Source: Pseudeuparius sepicola (lineage: Eukaryota; Arthropoda; Insecta; Coleoptera; Anthribidae). Taken from it: a stretch of 64,000 nucleotides of DNA. Under the pieces are notes generated by a model that saw only the letters and a list, made by a program, of their open reading frames with translations, was not told where the DNA came from and did not search any database. The position numbers were made by a program, and so were the translations under genes. Positions within the stretch are counted from its first letter, which is position 1; each line of letters starts with the position of its first letter. Below, piece by piece: positions 12,051-22,220 of the stretch. Where the stretch lies: the NCBI GenBank assembly GCA_963920635.1, contig OY987299.1, forward strand, positions 124,497,373 through 124,561,372. Direction: 5' to 3'.

Positions 12051-15000
12051 GTAAGTATTAGAAGGTCTAGGAACATCATTTTTTCTTAAATTTGGTCAGA
12101 AAAGAGCTGGGTGTCATTCCTGATATACAGGGTGTCCAACTTTAAAACTGTACAAATCCGTAAAATCTTCATTTTTGGAGATAATCGCCTAAACTTTTTT
12201 CGTTTGAAAGGCCTTCAAAAACCTCTTCTTTTGACTTTTTTGCCATTTTCAAAATGCAAATCCAGGGCCGGCTGCGATTTTTCTATACCCCCGATTTTCA
12301 CGAAAACCATTTAGCGATTTTTTTATTTAAAATCTGACCCACAGCGTTAATCAGAACACCCCAAAACCCTTATATACCAAATTTGAATAAAACATATACA
12401 GGGAGTTCCATTCTGCAGGGAGTCAAAGTTGAGCAAAATAGGAATTTGAAAGGCATCTGCCAAGTCAAGTGTGCCATGGAATCCCCTCAAAACAGTTGAA
12501 TGGTCAACAGGACCACTCAAGGTGTTGGTATGTAAAGGTCTAATACAAAATATACAGAGTGTTCTTATCTGTGCCATCTCAAATTACTGAATTTTTGGAA
12601 CTTTATACGGGTCAAAAATCGAGTATATCAAAACCGCTCCGCACACTATAAACGAACTAAATTTAAAAAATACAGAAGGCTGCCAGTCAGTAAGCCCATA
12701 TCAGTTAAGGTGGCTGGTGTGCCACAACAGGAAACGCGCAGAAAATGTATCATCTTAGACAGTGACTTTGTTGAGAAAAGTCCAATAATTTAAATTGTTC
12801 TTATTTGTTGGTTGGCATTTTGTAAAGAAAAACCATTTAGACTTTTGTGTTTATTAATATTTTTTCAATGATTGCAGAGCACTCCTGACCAGTATAAAGT
12901 TTAATAAAAATTCAGAATTTTGAGATGGCTCAGTGAAAAATACCCTGTATATGTTTGTAGTAAATCTTTTCACACCAACATTTTGAGTGGTCCTTTTGAC
13001 CATTCAACTGTTTTGAATGGATTCCATGGCACACTTGACTCACCAGATGTCTTTAAAAGTCCTATTTTGCTCAACTTTGACACCCTACAGAATTTTTGAT
13101 TTGTTTCCTGGTAGATTTTTTTCAAATTAATAACGAATTTCCTGGGGTTTTTCTACCAAATATATATATTTTTTTATCAATACTAATATATAAATGCGAT
13201 GCATTTCCAAATATATCTTCGACAAAATAACACAAAAATGTTTAAAGATTTTATAAAATTTGATTTCTGACAAAGATGTAATCTAATTCGTAAAAATCTG
13301 CATTGCAACTGTTCCAACTGTTTGACAAATGTAAATTGAGGATCTATATTTTAAATTGTTTTTAACTTGTAATATTGTAACCTGATGATGGCTAACTAAG
13401 CTGAAACGTACGTAGTTACGAAGATGTATTGATAAAAAAATATATATATTTGGTAGAAAAACCCCAGGAAATTCGTTATTAACCCTACAGAATGGAACTT
13501 CCTGTATATTTTTTGTTCAAATTTGGTATACGTGGGTTTTGGTCTGTTCTGATTTACGCTGTGGGGTCAGATTTTAATTAAAGAAATCGCTAAATGGTTT
13601 TCGTGAAAATCGGGGGTATAAAAAATTCGCAACCGGCCCTGGACTGTCATTTTGAAAATGACAGGAAGGTCAAAAGAATCGGTTTTTGAAGGCGTTTCAA
13701 ACAAAAAAAAGTTTAGGCGATTTGTACAGTTTTAAAGTGGGACACCCTGTATGTACTTGTCGAACAACGTCGGAAAACCTATTTTCCATTTTTCCGTGCA
13801 GATTGTGTTTGTGTCGTATATTTAAAAAACAAAGTTCATCGTTGTGTTATGAATGCACAATTATTTTATTTTATTTACAACTTTGTGGTATTATTTCAGG
13901 CAGTATCAGAAGAAATGCAAGCGCTAGCCAAGCAACTACACGACACTTGTGTGGGCCAAACAGGAGTCGATGAAGGTATTTCATATACCCATTCTTTTTT
14001 TTTCATTATTCAGAACATCATTTTGGTTTTTCGGTTTAAAAATTAATATATATCTATAGTTAGTATCTGTCTGACAAACTGGAGAAACATGTTTTATTTG
14101 TGTTCACATTCAAAACGGGTTCACAAAAAAACACTATAATAGTTATTTATGCAACAAGTGCATAAAGTAGTACTTTTTTTCATGAATGGGAAAGTTGCGC
14201 GCACGAACCGCAGGTGAGTGCGCGCAATCCCATGAATGAAAAAAAGACACTTTATGCATGAGTTTCATACATTATTTTTTATACGATCGTGCTTAAACAT
14301 TGAAATATTTGGGATGGGATTTTTGTGTTATATACTAAAGGGCATATAAATGCACTATGGTTTTCAATTACGAGGATTATAATATTTAGATCGCGGTCTC
14401 ACTACGTTTACACATGGTATTGAAATCGATTTGAATATGTTTCTAGAATTATTGAAAACCGCATGAAGAGATTTTGAGATTGATTTGAATCTCAAAATAA
14501 ATTTTCTTATTTTCGGGATTTAACGCCACATTTACCATTTATGAAAACACCAAACTGCATTACACTGAATTCGATTCCAAACTCCATGTAAACGTAGTAA
14601 GGAAGTTTAGAGTGAAAAAAAGTTAACTTTTTTTCACTCTAAACTGCTCAGAGTGAAAAAAGTAAGTTTTTTTAACTTGTTAAAAAAAGATATACTTTAG
14701 GCATTTAAAAAGGTTAAAAAAAATAAAGTTTTTATAACGATCGTATAAAAAGATAATTTTAATACCTACACATAACGTGGTTTCGTATTTTTAAGGACTA
14801 ATTGCTAAAGTTAACGGAGGAGAATTCCCCAACGATGAGAAACTTCAGTGTTACATGAAGTGTATTATGCAAGAGGCTGGAGTTGTAAGTATCAATAATA
14901 ATTATTCTTGTTATCCAATTAAGCAAAGCATTAAAGATGATTAGTATGGAAGGAGAAGCGAATGTCAAGATATTTAAAACTATGCATTATGCAAACCTTA

Positions 15001-18000
15001 CTCTGAGGAAAGATTGTTATCACTTCTCACGGCTATAGCTTAATGTCCTGGAAAACAGATGACGCTGATGGTTAACAATGTTTTTTGCATTGTATTTACG
15101 ATACACACATAACGGTATGCAATTTCACGTTGCGAAAGTTTTGTATTGTGAGGAATGGGTTTTTAAAATTCTGAGTGGCTTAATGAGATTCCCCATAACA
15201 CAGGATTTGAAATGGTTCGAATAGATGACACCAAGATGCCTAAAGGCAGCAGCAGAGGGGCATTGGATATTACCGTTTTGTTGTTGTTGTTTAGAAAATA
15301 TCGTCGCTAAAATTATGTTGTAAAAACTAACTAGATACTTTTTAGAGCCAACATCCACAGCTCTGTTTAGAAGCTAGTTTTAGAATGTTACTTATGTGCT
15401 TTTGATTGTTCTGTAATTTTTAAAATAGATGGAAGATGGAATAGTAGATGAAGAAGCAGCAATTGCCATTATGCCAGACGAAATTAAAGAAAAAGCAACG
15501 GCAGTTATAAAAGGTTGTGGAACGAAAGGTAATAAACGAATAAGCACATTTTTTAGTTTATCAGAAAAAAAAAGTGCTTCAATTTTTTAGTTGGAGCTAA
15601 CCCGTGTGAAAATGCATGGCTAACAAACAAATGTTACAAGGAGAAAGGAGGAGATGGGGTAAGTTAAAAGCAAAAAACGAAACCAGTCACTGGTTGTCAA
15701 ATCAAATTTATCCCAGAATAAAATACTTGGTTAATAATTTCCTGGTGATATAGACAACAGTGGCGTAGCGTCGAAGGGGGACTATAGCGGCACCAATGAT
15801 AAAGGCAAGCCAGCAGGCGACGCGAAACGTCACTTCGTCATCACAGGGAGGTAGCTTTTTGTAGTTGTTTACGTTTACTTCTCTGGCGATTTTCCTGTTT
15901 TAAAGATTGTTTGTTGTGTTTATTGTGTGTTGGACTGTGGTTTTTAGTAATATAGGACGTAGAGTTTTATTAATAAGGTGGTAAAACAGCAGTGAATCAG
16001 AATAAATTGATTAAAATTCAATTTTAGTTTATAGATTTTAGGTTGTGTCTATAGTTTCGGACATATTTAAATCATGCCGTGTTCCGTTCCCAACTGCAAG
16101 GGAATCTACAAAGGCTGTCCTAAAGTGTCCGCTTTTTCCTTCCCAAAGACCCCATTTTAAGGAAAAAGTGGGTTAAGGCCATCAAAAGAGATTTTGTTCC
16201 TACACAGTCTTCCAGTGTAAAAGTGGTTTTGGTTTGGACTGTTTGGAGAGTTATACAGTGACCGGCAGAAAGTTGGACACAAAAATTTAATACTTTTAAA
16301 CTCTTATTTCGATTAATTTAAATTTCTAGCTGCTAATCGAACCAAATTAAAGTTTAGTAGCAAATTCATGTGTTATCCGATGATAAGTTGCGCTTGCGGT
16401 ATTTTGTTTTTTTGTAATACACAGGGTGGTCGAAAAAAATACAAAAAAAGTTAAATTTCTTTTTTTTGACTAGGTGGCTGTGACTTTAAATCTGTCATAC
16501 ACCTTTGATTCCAAACAACTTTTGTAAGTAACTTTTTAACGTATTTTAAAAAATAAGGGTACTTTACTCTTGAGGTATTTTGACATTTTTGAATCTACCT
16601 CGTATCCAAAAAGAGATATTTAAATTTTGATATGTGCGTTTTGAGTTTGGAATGATGCACCAACTTTTATCAAGAATAAAATTTTCTGAAAAATTAATAA
16701 TAAAAAAGTTTTCCATTTGTGTCCAACTTTCTGCCGGTCACTGTATAAACACTTGAAAATCAACACAAGAGGTGTAATAAGAAATCTCATCATCTGAAGA
16801 GTGTATGCTGTAATACTTACAACGTCGTGGAAATATATTGTTGATGGGCTAACTGTATATAAAAACATATTCAATTTTCGGTTTTTTGAAAAATATCTCA
16901 GAAAGTAGGCCATAGTTTTACATTTGTGTCCAACTTTCTGCCGGTCACTGTATATCTAACAAATTTACATGATTAAACGTAACCGCATTAAAATCCGGAA
17001 ATTTTATGGTTTTATTCATTCGAATTTAGTTGTATCTAGGCTCGCAAATAAAAAATAATTAGCATTTTTACTCTCGTAGATTATTATCCGTGTTGCAAAA
17101 CCATGAGCTATATATGTAAACAATCATTTTAAAGTGATTTTTTACCAAATTTACGAAGTTGACATCTTGAAATTTGAATTTGGCGCCTTAGGCCCACCTC
17201 CCTTGGATGACTCATCGCTTTTAGCCGCCTTGTCAATGAAAAAACCCACTTTGCATTCCACGTTTTCAATTATGAATTTTGGCTACCCGCCCCATTTTCG
17301 AGGTCCCTGAACACGAATCTGACCTCTATAATCGAAATGAATTTAACTCAAACTGATCACCACCCTATTTGCACCCTTTGCAACATCGAAACTTCGCGAA
17401 TAGCCGCGGAAAAACCGAAATTTGGAAAGATTTGTGCCGTGTTTACGTCCGGCCGAATGTCGGGCGAAAACAGCGGCCGGGCCGGACGAATGTCGGGTGA
17501 AAGCAGCGGCCGGGCCGGACGTAAACACGGCACAAATCTTTCCAAATTTCGGTTTTTCCGCGGCTATTCGCGAAGTTTCGATGTTGCAAAGGGTGCAAAT
17601 AGGGTGGTGATCAGTTTGAGCTAAATTCATTTCGATTATAGAGGTCAGATTCGTGTTCAGGGACCTCGAAAATGGGGCGGGTAGCCAAAATTCCGAGAAA
17701 ATCGGGCGGTGCATACGGTATATTCCATAATTACCATATGTTCTTCAGATAAGTGATTAACTAAGCCATTATTATGCTGGAAGTGGAAGGAACTATTGCA
17801 ATCACTGAACTCGTTACTATAGAGTTCACTGATTGCAATGCAATGTGATTCTAAACAACCTCACAAGCGTACAATGTTCAAATTCATGTAACCTTGAGCC
17901 GACCAATGAAAACGTGGAATGCAAAGTGGGTTTTAGCCTCTCGTCCTTGTCATTGCGAGGACTATAGCCCCCACAGATATTTCTGGAGAGAACTTTTGTG

Positions 18001-18442
18001 TCGATTCTATCGACAATTTGTGTAACTTGTTTCAATATGACTTTGTAAACTATAGATATTTTGTTTTGTTTTGTTAGGTTGACAGTAGATATTCTGTTTA
18101 TAAATTGGAATGACACCTGTCAAAAAAATATTTTTTAATTGTTTTTTCAGCGGCGCGATTATTGACCACGATAATTATTAAATTTTCAGTGAAATAAAGG
18201 ATGTTTATTTTTGTGGTACAATTTTGTTAATATAGTTATAACCCCCTCCCCCTGCTAGAAAAGTCTCTGCCACAAGCCACAAACCACCATTATTACCGAT
18301 TTTAGCCCCCCCCCCCAGTTTTAAATGCCAGGCTACAATATCTGGTTTTCTTATATCTAGTGGCTGCCAGTTACTATTGATGTTGACAATCTATTTTTTG
18401 TGATAACTCACTTATTTTTTCTTTCAGTACCATCTCATTTAG
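11997..18442 (+). CDS. OBP-B: classic odorant-binding protein gene, 6 exons, apparently intact
   Basis: Exons 11997-12050, 13900-13975, 14796-14884, 15429-15528, 15591-15658 and 18428-18442 join in frame (402 nt, 133 residues plus stop). All borders are GT/AG, phases 0, 1, 0, 1, 0. The first 18 residues are a hydrophobic signal peptide. Cysteine spacing is C1-X26-C2-X3-C3-X36-C4-X8-C5-X8-C6, exactly the classic OBP pattern. The last exon adds only Tyr-His-Leu-Ile and a stop, like the short Tyr-x-Leu ends usual in OBPs. A rival end exists: reading through the exon 5 donor gives Val-Ser-stop at 15665-15667 with an AATAAA at 15717. A TATA box lies 45 nt before the ATG. This is the only OBP here without a visible defect or gap. 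The odorant-carrying role is inferred from the family. Confidence 0.9.
13094..13481 (+). mobile_element. Penelope-like insertion with 12-bp target duplication
   Basis: ACCCTACAGAAT occurs at 13082-13093 and 13482-13493, and the sister element at 26.6 kb lacks the segment, so this is a clean insertion. Its ends carry complementary 55-nt arms (13127-13183 and 13427-13482). It contains a hammerhead-like motif. Variable target size, terminal arms and a hammerhead fit Penelope-like elements; no reverse transcriptase is present. Confidence 0.55.
13375..13421 (+). ncRNA. Hammerhead-ribozyme-like motif
   Basis: Helix I TTGTAAC (13375-13381) pairs with GTTACGA (13415-13421). Core CTGATGA (13382-13388). 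Helix II GGCT-AACTA-AGCT, with one unpaired T before it. Then GAAA, a minimal helix III AC-GTAC-GT and A (13414) as the residue before the cleavage point. The parts are in canonical order; the T at helix II is the one irregularity. Confidence 0.5.
13900..13975 (+). CDS. OBP-B exon 2 (C1)
   Basis: 76 nt with acceptor tttcag|GCA and donor GAAG|GTATTT. It encodes AVSEEMQALAKQLHDTCVGQ then TGVDE; the C1 cysteine is in DTC. Confidence 0.92.
14159..14258. repeat. Hairpin in OBP-B intron 2
   Basis: TGCATAAAGTAGTACTTTTT with CATGAATGGG pairs with its complement at the right; the loop contains GCGCGCAC and GTGCGCGC. Further small palindromes (around 14610-14660) and an ACGATCGTATA inverted pair (14281, 14738) follow. 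Confidence 0.55.
14796..14884 (+). CDS. OBP-B exon 3 (C2, C3)
   Basis: 89 nt with acceptor ttaag|GA and donor GTT|GTAAGT. It encodes LIAKVNGGEFPNDEKLQ followed by CYMKC and IMQEAGV. Confidence 0.92.
15429..15528 (+). CDS. OBP-B exon 4 (C4)
   Basis: 100 nt with acceptor aaatag|ATG and donor AAAG|GTAATA. It encodes MEDGIVDEEAAIAIMPDE and ends VIKGCGTK with C4. Confidence 0.92.
15591..15658 (+). CDS. OBP-B exon 5 (C5, C6)
   Basis: 68 nt after a 62-nt intron, the only short intron in the cluster. Acceptor tttttag|TTGGAGCT. It encodes VGANPCENAWLTNKCYKEK and ends GGG|GTAAGT, phase 0. Confidence 0.9.
15717..15722 (+). terminator. Possible alternative poly(A) signal of OBP-B
   Basis: AATAAA 50 nt after the TAA reached if the exon 5 donor is not used. 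It would give an OBP ending in Val-Ser instead of Tyr-His-Leu-Ile. Confidence 0.35.
16074..16250 (+). pseudogene. THAP-domain (C2CH zinc finger) fragment
   Basis: ATG then PCSVPNCKGIYKGCPKVSAF and SFPK, the start of a THAP domain (C-X4-C). A missing base near 16147 shifts the frame; the next frame continues DPILRKKWVKAIKRDFVPTQ. The second Cys-His pair is not seen because the 16256 element cuts in. THAP domains bind DNA and are common in P-type transposases. The CAGTGGCGTAGCG at 15754 may be the end of such an element. Confidence 0.65.
16256..16950. mobile_element. Foldback element with a repeated right end
   Basis: Left end CAGTGACCGGCAGAAAGTTG; its complement occurs twice on the right, ending at 16743 and 16950, each followed by TA. 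So either a 488-bp element with an added half, or a 695-bp one with an internal end. Confidence 0.75.
17216..17975. repeat. GC-rich palindrome with open frames on both strands
   Basis: Arms 17281-17450 and 17530-17695 are nearly perfect complements. The centre has a doubled unit with CGGCCGGGCCGGACG. An outer pair (AACCCACTTTGCATTCCACG at about 17247, complement about 17910) encloses it. Frames on both strands give almost the same peptide because of the symmetry; I do not call a gene. Confidence 0.75.
18428..18442 (+). CDS. OBP-B exon 6 (last 4 codons and stop)
   Basis: Acceptor tttctttcag|TAC, then Tyr-His-Leu-Ile-TAG. The strong pyrimidine tract, the in-phase join after a 2.8-kb intron and the AATAAA 80 nt downstream support it. 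The exon is tiny, so the alternative stop at 15665-15667 cannot be ruled out. Confidence 0.7.
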   Translation, partial: YHLI

Positions 18443-18521
18443 TGCTGTTTCCGATGAATGTGGAAAATGGAAGACAACTACTTACTCACTATTTCAACTG
18501 TAGATAGGCTTAAGGTGCATA

Positions 18522-18527
18522 AATAAA
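18522..18527 (+). terminator. Poly(A) signal of OBP-B
   Basis: AATAAA 80 nt after the TAG in exon 6. Confidence 0.6.
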
Positions 18528-18699
18528 ACAAAACTAAATTCAATAATATGATACTGTTTTATTCGAAATGTTAGTAAATAGGTACATTTTTTGTTCAGGG
18601 GCCGATGGGTAAATAAAATATGTTGGATATCATTTAAAACTTACACCAAGAAGTAACTCTGTAAGAAAAAAAAAACATATTCAACAAATGTTTAAACAT

Positions 18700-18880
18700 A
18701 TAAATAAATTATTGCAGCTTCCAATATTTTCACTTCCAAAAGTTAATTTTGGGTAAATAAAATCCACATAAATATATTGGTAGAAGAAAATGCAAATGTT
18801 ATAATATGCCATTGTAATCACAAAAAAGCTCTTCCAAAATATCCACAAATATACAGGATGTTTATTATTAAAAGCAACAA
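18700..18880. repeat. Direct repeat, copy 1
   Basis: Shares a run such as AGCTCTTCCAAAATATCCAC and about 160 nt of moderate similarity with 19680-19860. Close to the OBP-B poly(A) site. Confidence 0.55.
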
Positions 18881-19679
18881 AAATATTGTGGTCCACCTTT
18901 AGGATATACCCTGCATAATCCACAAAGGTGACGTTTCTAAGGCAAGGTAATTGCAAGTTTTATATACTTTTTTCCACGACTATTAAAAAATACACGTACC
19001 TACTTTAAGACCACTATTATTTGCTGAAATTTGAAAAAGTGCTATTAGGGATTTTTTTTAGAGAAATGCTGACTACAGATTCTTATTTAGGATCCCTCAG
19101 GACGGAACCTATCCCTGAAAAGCATTATTATTATTATTATTGCACCTTTAGAGATATTATTAATTAATTGAAATTACTCGAATTTAGCTTGAAATCCAAT
19201 AGGTATAATAAGTTGGTTTAATTAAAAATGGTTGAACACCTACTACAACATGCATTAATAGTTTAGGTACTACAATACCTACCTCATTGTGGAAAAAAGC
19301 TGACAATCGATTGGGTAACACAGAAAAATATTCCGTTTGGCAAAGAAATGGTGAAAGCTGAACCGCTGATAATTGCTATAATATGAAACACCATCATTGC
19401 CCACTTCATATTTGTTTATGTTTATCTCCAAAGATTTTAGAATTTTGTCATATCTATACTTTTTGTTTTCACATGATTTTGTTGTCACACCCTGCGTGTA
19501 TTTATAATTAGGTGGCTGTGCTTTGTGGGTCAACAGAATGAACTATATATGTTTTCGTATAATAAAAGATAATCAGACGTGGGTAACTGTCAAAATATCC
19601 GTCTTATATTTTGATTTCATGACTAAGTTCGAACTACAAAAGATTCGCCATTATTTCATGACTAACTGAACGGCGATCT

Positions 19680-19860
19680 TTCAAAAATTAATTTTGGATA
19701 AATAAAGTCTACATAAATATTCTGGTAATAAATGTGAAGGAAAGTGCAAATGTCGACATGCTATAATATATCCTTGTAATCAGAAAAAATAGCTCTTCCA
19801 AAATATCCACAAATATTCAAGGCGTTTATTATTAAAAGTAACAAACATAATAATAAAGTA
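19680..19860. repeat. Direct repeat, copy 2
   Basis: See 18700-18880; same orientation, roughly three quarters of positions agree by eye. Between the copies I see only AT-rich sequence with a piece related to the 56.7-58.4 kb units near 19030-19110. Confidence 0.55.
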
Positions 19861-20219
19861 AAAAGTTTCAAAATTAACAACTTTGGTGCAAAGTTGATTT
19901 ATTTCATATAATTAATAACCCTAAGAACCAATCTTTGTTTTATTCAGTAAAAATGATTGTAATGATTTGGACATAACATAATTTAGTTTTTTGGGGCAAA
20001 TTAATTGAATTTACAAATTTTGTTCTAAAAATTTGCATATGGGTTCAGAATCTTATAAAAAACAACTTTTCTTAACTACTTTTTTCACAAATATGCACCC
20101 AAGTACATTTTTAAGAAATTTAATGAAAATTATTGTATCGTAGTAAGTATTGTTTAAGATTTTTTTCTAGTATAAAAAACAATAATAACTTCCTACAGTT
20201 AAAAAATACTTTTTCTTAC

Positions 20220-20664
20220 TTCAGAACAATGAAAATTGGCACAGATATTCTTTTAACAAATACCTATTCTTATCTGTAATTAGTAATAGAAAATTAATGG
20301 AATGATAATGCTAGTGATATAAAATAGATTTAACGAAGTTACAACGTTTTAAAACTCACAAATTTCATAAATATTAAAATTTGGCAAAACACAAAATCTT
20401 TTATTACAGCGTTCAAATTTGTTAAACTGACGGAAATTTTAAAAAGAAATAACTTTTTCGAGTAAAACTTTTTGATATTTTAACAAATAAACCCTTTTTT
20501 GCCAAATTATTTAAATGTCATTTTTGACAGATATCGAAAATAACATGAGCGAGTCATTTTTCATGTTATTTCAAGCAAAAGGTAACCCCAAAATTAAATT
20601 TCAAAATAAAACATTAATTAAAAATTTCGCCCCTATGGTTCGAACTTTTTGGAAGACACTGTAT
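20220..20664. mobile_element. Single arm of the 46.6-48.0 kb foldback family
   Basis: Matches the right arm of that family up to the end GGAAGACACTG before TA. No left arm is present, so it is a half element. Confidence 0.65.
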
Positions 20665-22220
20665 ATGGTAGTCATATACATTATTTTAAAGGACTTATTT
20701 TTTTTCTCACAAATATGCACTCAAGTACTTTTTTAAAATTTTTATGAAAATTTTAATTATTGATTAAGAATTTGTTTCTACACTCTATTCAAACTAAATG
20801 CAAATGGAGCCTAAACATTTACACGGTGGAAGCACGTGAACAATTCTGGGGGCTAATACGAGGCAGGGCCGCATTAAGGACGATCTCTATATGTATGAAT
20901 TTTATAATATAAAATATTAAAATAATATGCCCCATTATTAAGAACTTTAAAAACAAACTTTTATGGCACACCTAGTCATTCACTTACCTGCAAATTTCTA
21001 CTATTAACACAAATCGTAGCTCCAACAATTAAATAAACAGCGAAAGAATTATATCGGAAAAAAATAAAGGTCCACTTGCAACTCAATACACCTCTGTAAG
21101 AAACACCGACTCGCTGCACTCGCCCGCCGGGCCAGACTTTATTGCCGGCTAGCCAATAGCAAGCCGATCACGTGCGTATCACACTCTAGCCATGCAACAA
21201 CTTGTGTTTATATTTCACTTGCGTTTAGTTTGAATAAAGTTTAGTATTAAACACAATAATAACTTCCTACAGTTAAAAATACTTTTATTTCTGACCGGGA
21301 TATTATAAGCTTATATAGTCATAGTTACGCTATCAATAAAGAGGGTCATAACTCCCTTGGGACATTATAGATTCTATAATTCCCTCTACCTTTCACAACA
21401 GTTCTGTTTATAAACAAGTAACATAGCAACAACCTAGCAACAACAAAACTCTTATAATCAATGGTACCTGATTCAAATATACCGAGAAGGTAATAAATTG
21501 GTACATTTTTCCGTTTTAAAAATGAACAATATTTTATTCAAATCGGTCAGAAATAAAATTATCTATGTACCACGGGAATTAATGGGCCTTAATAACCTCA
21601 GGCAATTGCTGTCCCTCGGGCCGGAGGCCCTCGGACGCAAACTTTGTCATCGGTAATTAAGGCCCTTATAATTCCCTTGATACATAAATAACTATTTCTT
21701 ATTTAAGAACAATGAAAAGTGGCACATATAGGTGCTAAACAAGAATCTGCAGTCAGTTTTTTTCTAAGAAAATTCCTAAAAGCACTTTTTGAAATTGAGG
21801 CCATAAAAGTGGTCATAGTTGACCATGATTACAACCCAAAAATAAAGTTATCTTAGTTACCCACTCATTCAATGCACATTTTTAATACCTGCCTAATAAA
21901 AAAAGTGTGTTAAAATTGGTAAACGATTTTTCAATGGTGGTAACTTCTTAATGTGGACACACTGTATTTCAAATTTTCTTATTATATTCCTCATCAGTTA
22001 CCTACTTAATAAAAACTTTCTCATATAGTGCGCACAATCTGACAAGCACCGTATGTATAAATATGTGTCTAATAGTCGTGGAAAAAGTATAGTGCTCACT
22101 ACTCAACTCGAGAGAATACCCTGTAGGTACTTGTTTAAATTTGGGAGGGGGGGGAGTTTTAGTGCACTAAATATATAAAAAAAAACAGATGTATGTTAAG
22201 TGTCTTCCGTGGCACAGGCG
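20665..22220. other. Gene-free stretch between OBP-B and OBP-C
   Basis: Contains a second copy of AATAACTTCCTACAGTTAAA (20187 and 21258), split here by an insertion of about 400 nt that holds a hairpin (21556-21692, arms with AATTAATGGGCC/GGCCC). A moderately GC-rich part lies at 21100-21200. No OBP-C last exon could be recognised. Confidence 0.4.

Larger units (their letters stand above)
12128..13749. mobile_element. Foldback element, 1622 bp, three concentric end pairs
   Basis: Ends CAGGGTGTCCAACTTTAAAA and complement, TA flanks, in OBP-B intron 1. Two further pairs of TA-bordered ends lie symmetrically inside: 12399/13504 and 12555/12947. The right arm is interrupted by the 13094-13481 insertion. 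Relatives at 25381-26792 and 43069-44308. Confidence 0.85.

Noticed and set aside
17337..17714. A 123-codon and a 95-codon frame on opposite strands with near-identical peptides
   Set aside because: Direct result of the palindrome. A real gene would not read the same on both strands; no domain recognised.
22160..22180. Last exon of OBP-C behind tttatatatttag
   Set aside because: The following frame has no early stop and the sequence is a C-run; no OBP-like end.
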